14,893 nucleotides of DNA from Chloroflexota bacterium (GTDB lineage Bacteria; Chloroflexota; Anaerolineae; Caldilineales; Caldilineaceae): positions 1 to 14,893 of the forward strand of contig QEUW01000171.1 in assembly GCA_003577005.1 (NCBI GenBank), read 5' to 3'. The notes below the pieces were generated by a model. The model ran no database searches, was not told where the DNA came from, and saw only the letters and a program-made list of their open reading frames with translations. The position numbers and the translations under genes are program-made. Of this stretch, positions 14,253 to 14,893 are shown in pieces (the stretch's first letter is position 1; each line of letters opens with the position of its first letter).

Positions 14253-14893
14253 ATGCCAAAGCATCGAAAAACAAGCGAACATCGGGTCCAGAAGACCAAA
14301 CAGCGTAGCTCGATAGTACAACGTGATGAAAATGGCGCTATCGTCAAGGACTGGGGCGGTCGCATCGCCGTTGCGCTGACCATGCCCAACACCTATTATG
14401 TGGGCATGAGTAGCCTGGCGCTCCAGTTGCTCTACCGCCTCTTCAACGCCCAGCCGGACTTTCTCTGCGAGCGCATCTTCTGGGAAAAGGGTGCGGCTCA
14501 AACCGGTGCGCCGTTGTTGTCGCTCGAAAACGAGCGTCCGGCGGCCGATTTTGACCTCTGGGCCTTTACCATCTCATGGGAGATGGACTATTTTCATGTC
14601 GTTGAGTTGCTGCGCCAGGCCAGGATCCCGCCGCTGGCAGCCGACCGCGCCACCTCGACCCAGTGGGATGGCCGGCCCTGGCCGTTGCTCATTGCCGGCG
14701 GCCCCGGTGTGACGATGAACCCTGAACCGGTGGCGCCGCTCTTCGACGCCATCCTCATCGGTGAGGCCGAAGAGGCGCTGCCCCAATTCCTCGACCTCTG
14801 CCGCGACGGGCTGCATGAGGATCGGGATGCCCTCTTTGCGGCGCTTGACAACACACCCGGCTGGTATGTGCCACACCTGCGCCCATCCAACCG
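14253..14893 (+). CDS. B12-binding-domain radical SAM protein, N-terminal part (3' truncated by window)
   Basis: The first 213 codons are present and the frame runs off the window edge. After a basic, polar N-terminus (1-25), GGRIAVALTMPNTYYVGMSS (35-54) and the following LQLLYRLFNA resemble the start of TIGR03960-type radical SAM proteins. The stretch IAGGPGVTMNPEPVAPLFDA (147-166) followed by ILIGEAEE (167-174) is the conserved GG-x(n)-PE-x(n)-D-x(n)-GE(G/A)E end of the cobalamin-binding-like domain. The CxxxCxxC iron-sulfur motif lies beyond the window. Related proteins are often located next to ribosomal protein L21/RNase E-G genes or are uncharacterised; no reaction can be given. The ATG at 14253 is the only start after the in-frame stop at 14208, and AAGAAGAGG (14241-14249) precedes it closely. 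Confidence 0.87.
   Translation, partial: MPKHRKTSEHRVQKTKQRSSIVQRDENGAIVKDWGGRIAVALTMPNTYYVGMSSLALQLLYRLFNAQPDFLCERIFWEKGAAQTGAPLLSLENERPAADFDLWAFTISWEMDYFHVVELLRQARIPPLAADRATSTQWDGRPWPLLIAGGPGVTMNPEPVAPLFDAILIGEAEEALPQFLDLCRDGLHEDRDALFAALDNTPGWYVPHLRPSN

Noticed and set aside
1..14893. CRISPR array, insertion sequence, tRNA or rRNA
   Set aside because: No regularly spaced long direct repeats, transposase motifs or RNA-gene signatures were seen; the short tandem units found are only 4-8 nt.

Overview
The window reads as an ordinary chromosomal stretch of a GC-rich bacterium, most likely a Chloroflexota member (Caldilinea/Anaerolineae-like). That guess rests on the overall feel of the proteins (long family-5 lipoprotein binding protein, short-type ManA, radical SAM protein of the TIGR03960 kind) and on repeat-rich intergenic gaps. 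No marker gene settles it. I see no rRNA, tRNA, CRISPR array or insertion sequence.

Layout. Left part, plus strand: the last 80 codons of a UvrD/PcrA-type helicase (1-243), an AI-2E-family membrane protein (433-1731), and a class I mannose-6-phosphate isomerase (1824-2804) that ends at a strong hairpin terminator (2808-2843). Middle, minus strand: eight genes read from right to left with short gaps. They are a DegT/StrS-type PLP aminotransferase (12927-11737), two tandem paralogous Gfo/Idh/MocA oxidoreductases (11671-10586 and 10572-9541), and a complete peptide/nickel-type (Dpp/Opp) ABC importer: permeases DppB (9418-8432) and DppC (8371-7214), ATPases DppD (7198-6203) and DppF (6193-5123), and a 701-residue lipoprotein binding protein (4965-2860). 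Right part, plus strand: a fumarylacetoacetate-hydrolase-family enzyme (13123-14049), divergent from the aminotransferase, and the first 213 codons of a B12-binding-domain radical SAM protein (14253 to the window edge).

How the genes may work together. DegT aminotransferases paired with Gfo/Idh dehydrogenases are the standard pair for placing an amino group on an oxidised sugar or cyclitol carbon (NtdA/NtdC, WbpE/WbpB, aminocyclitol pathways). Here the pair is linked to a dedicated importer and a divergent FAH-family hydrolase. I infer uptake and conversion of an amino sugar, cyclitol or similar oxygenated compound. The substrate is unknown, and no kinase, phosphatase, aldolase or regulator is visible inside the window.

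The most unusual content is in the gaps. Several intergenic spaces carry short tandem units (7-mers, 8-mers, 4-mers), most of which fold into hairpins: 8392-8428, 9496-9538, 11697-11755 and 13073-13100. One of them supplies the last codons of the aminotransferase. Two genes (manA and the binding-protein gene) are preceded by tiny ORFs whose stop codons abut or overlap the start of the real gene, which suggests translational coupling or leader control. Four of the genes I annotate start downstream of the longest possible ORF, and I chose those starts from ribosome-binding sites, family length and base composition.
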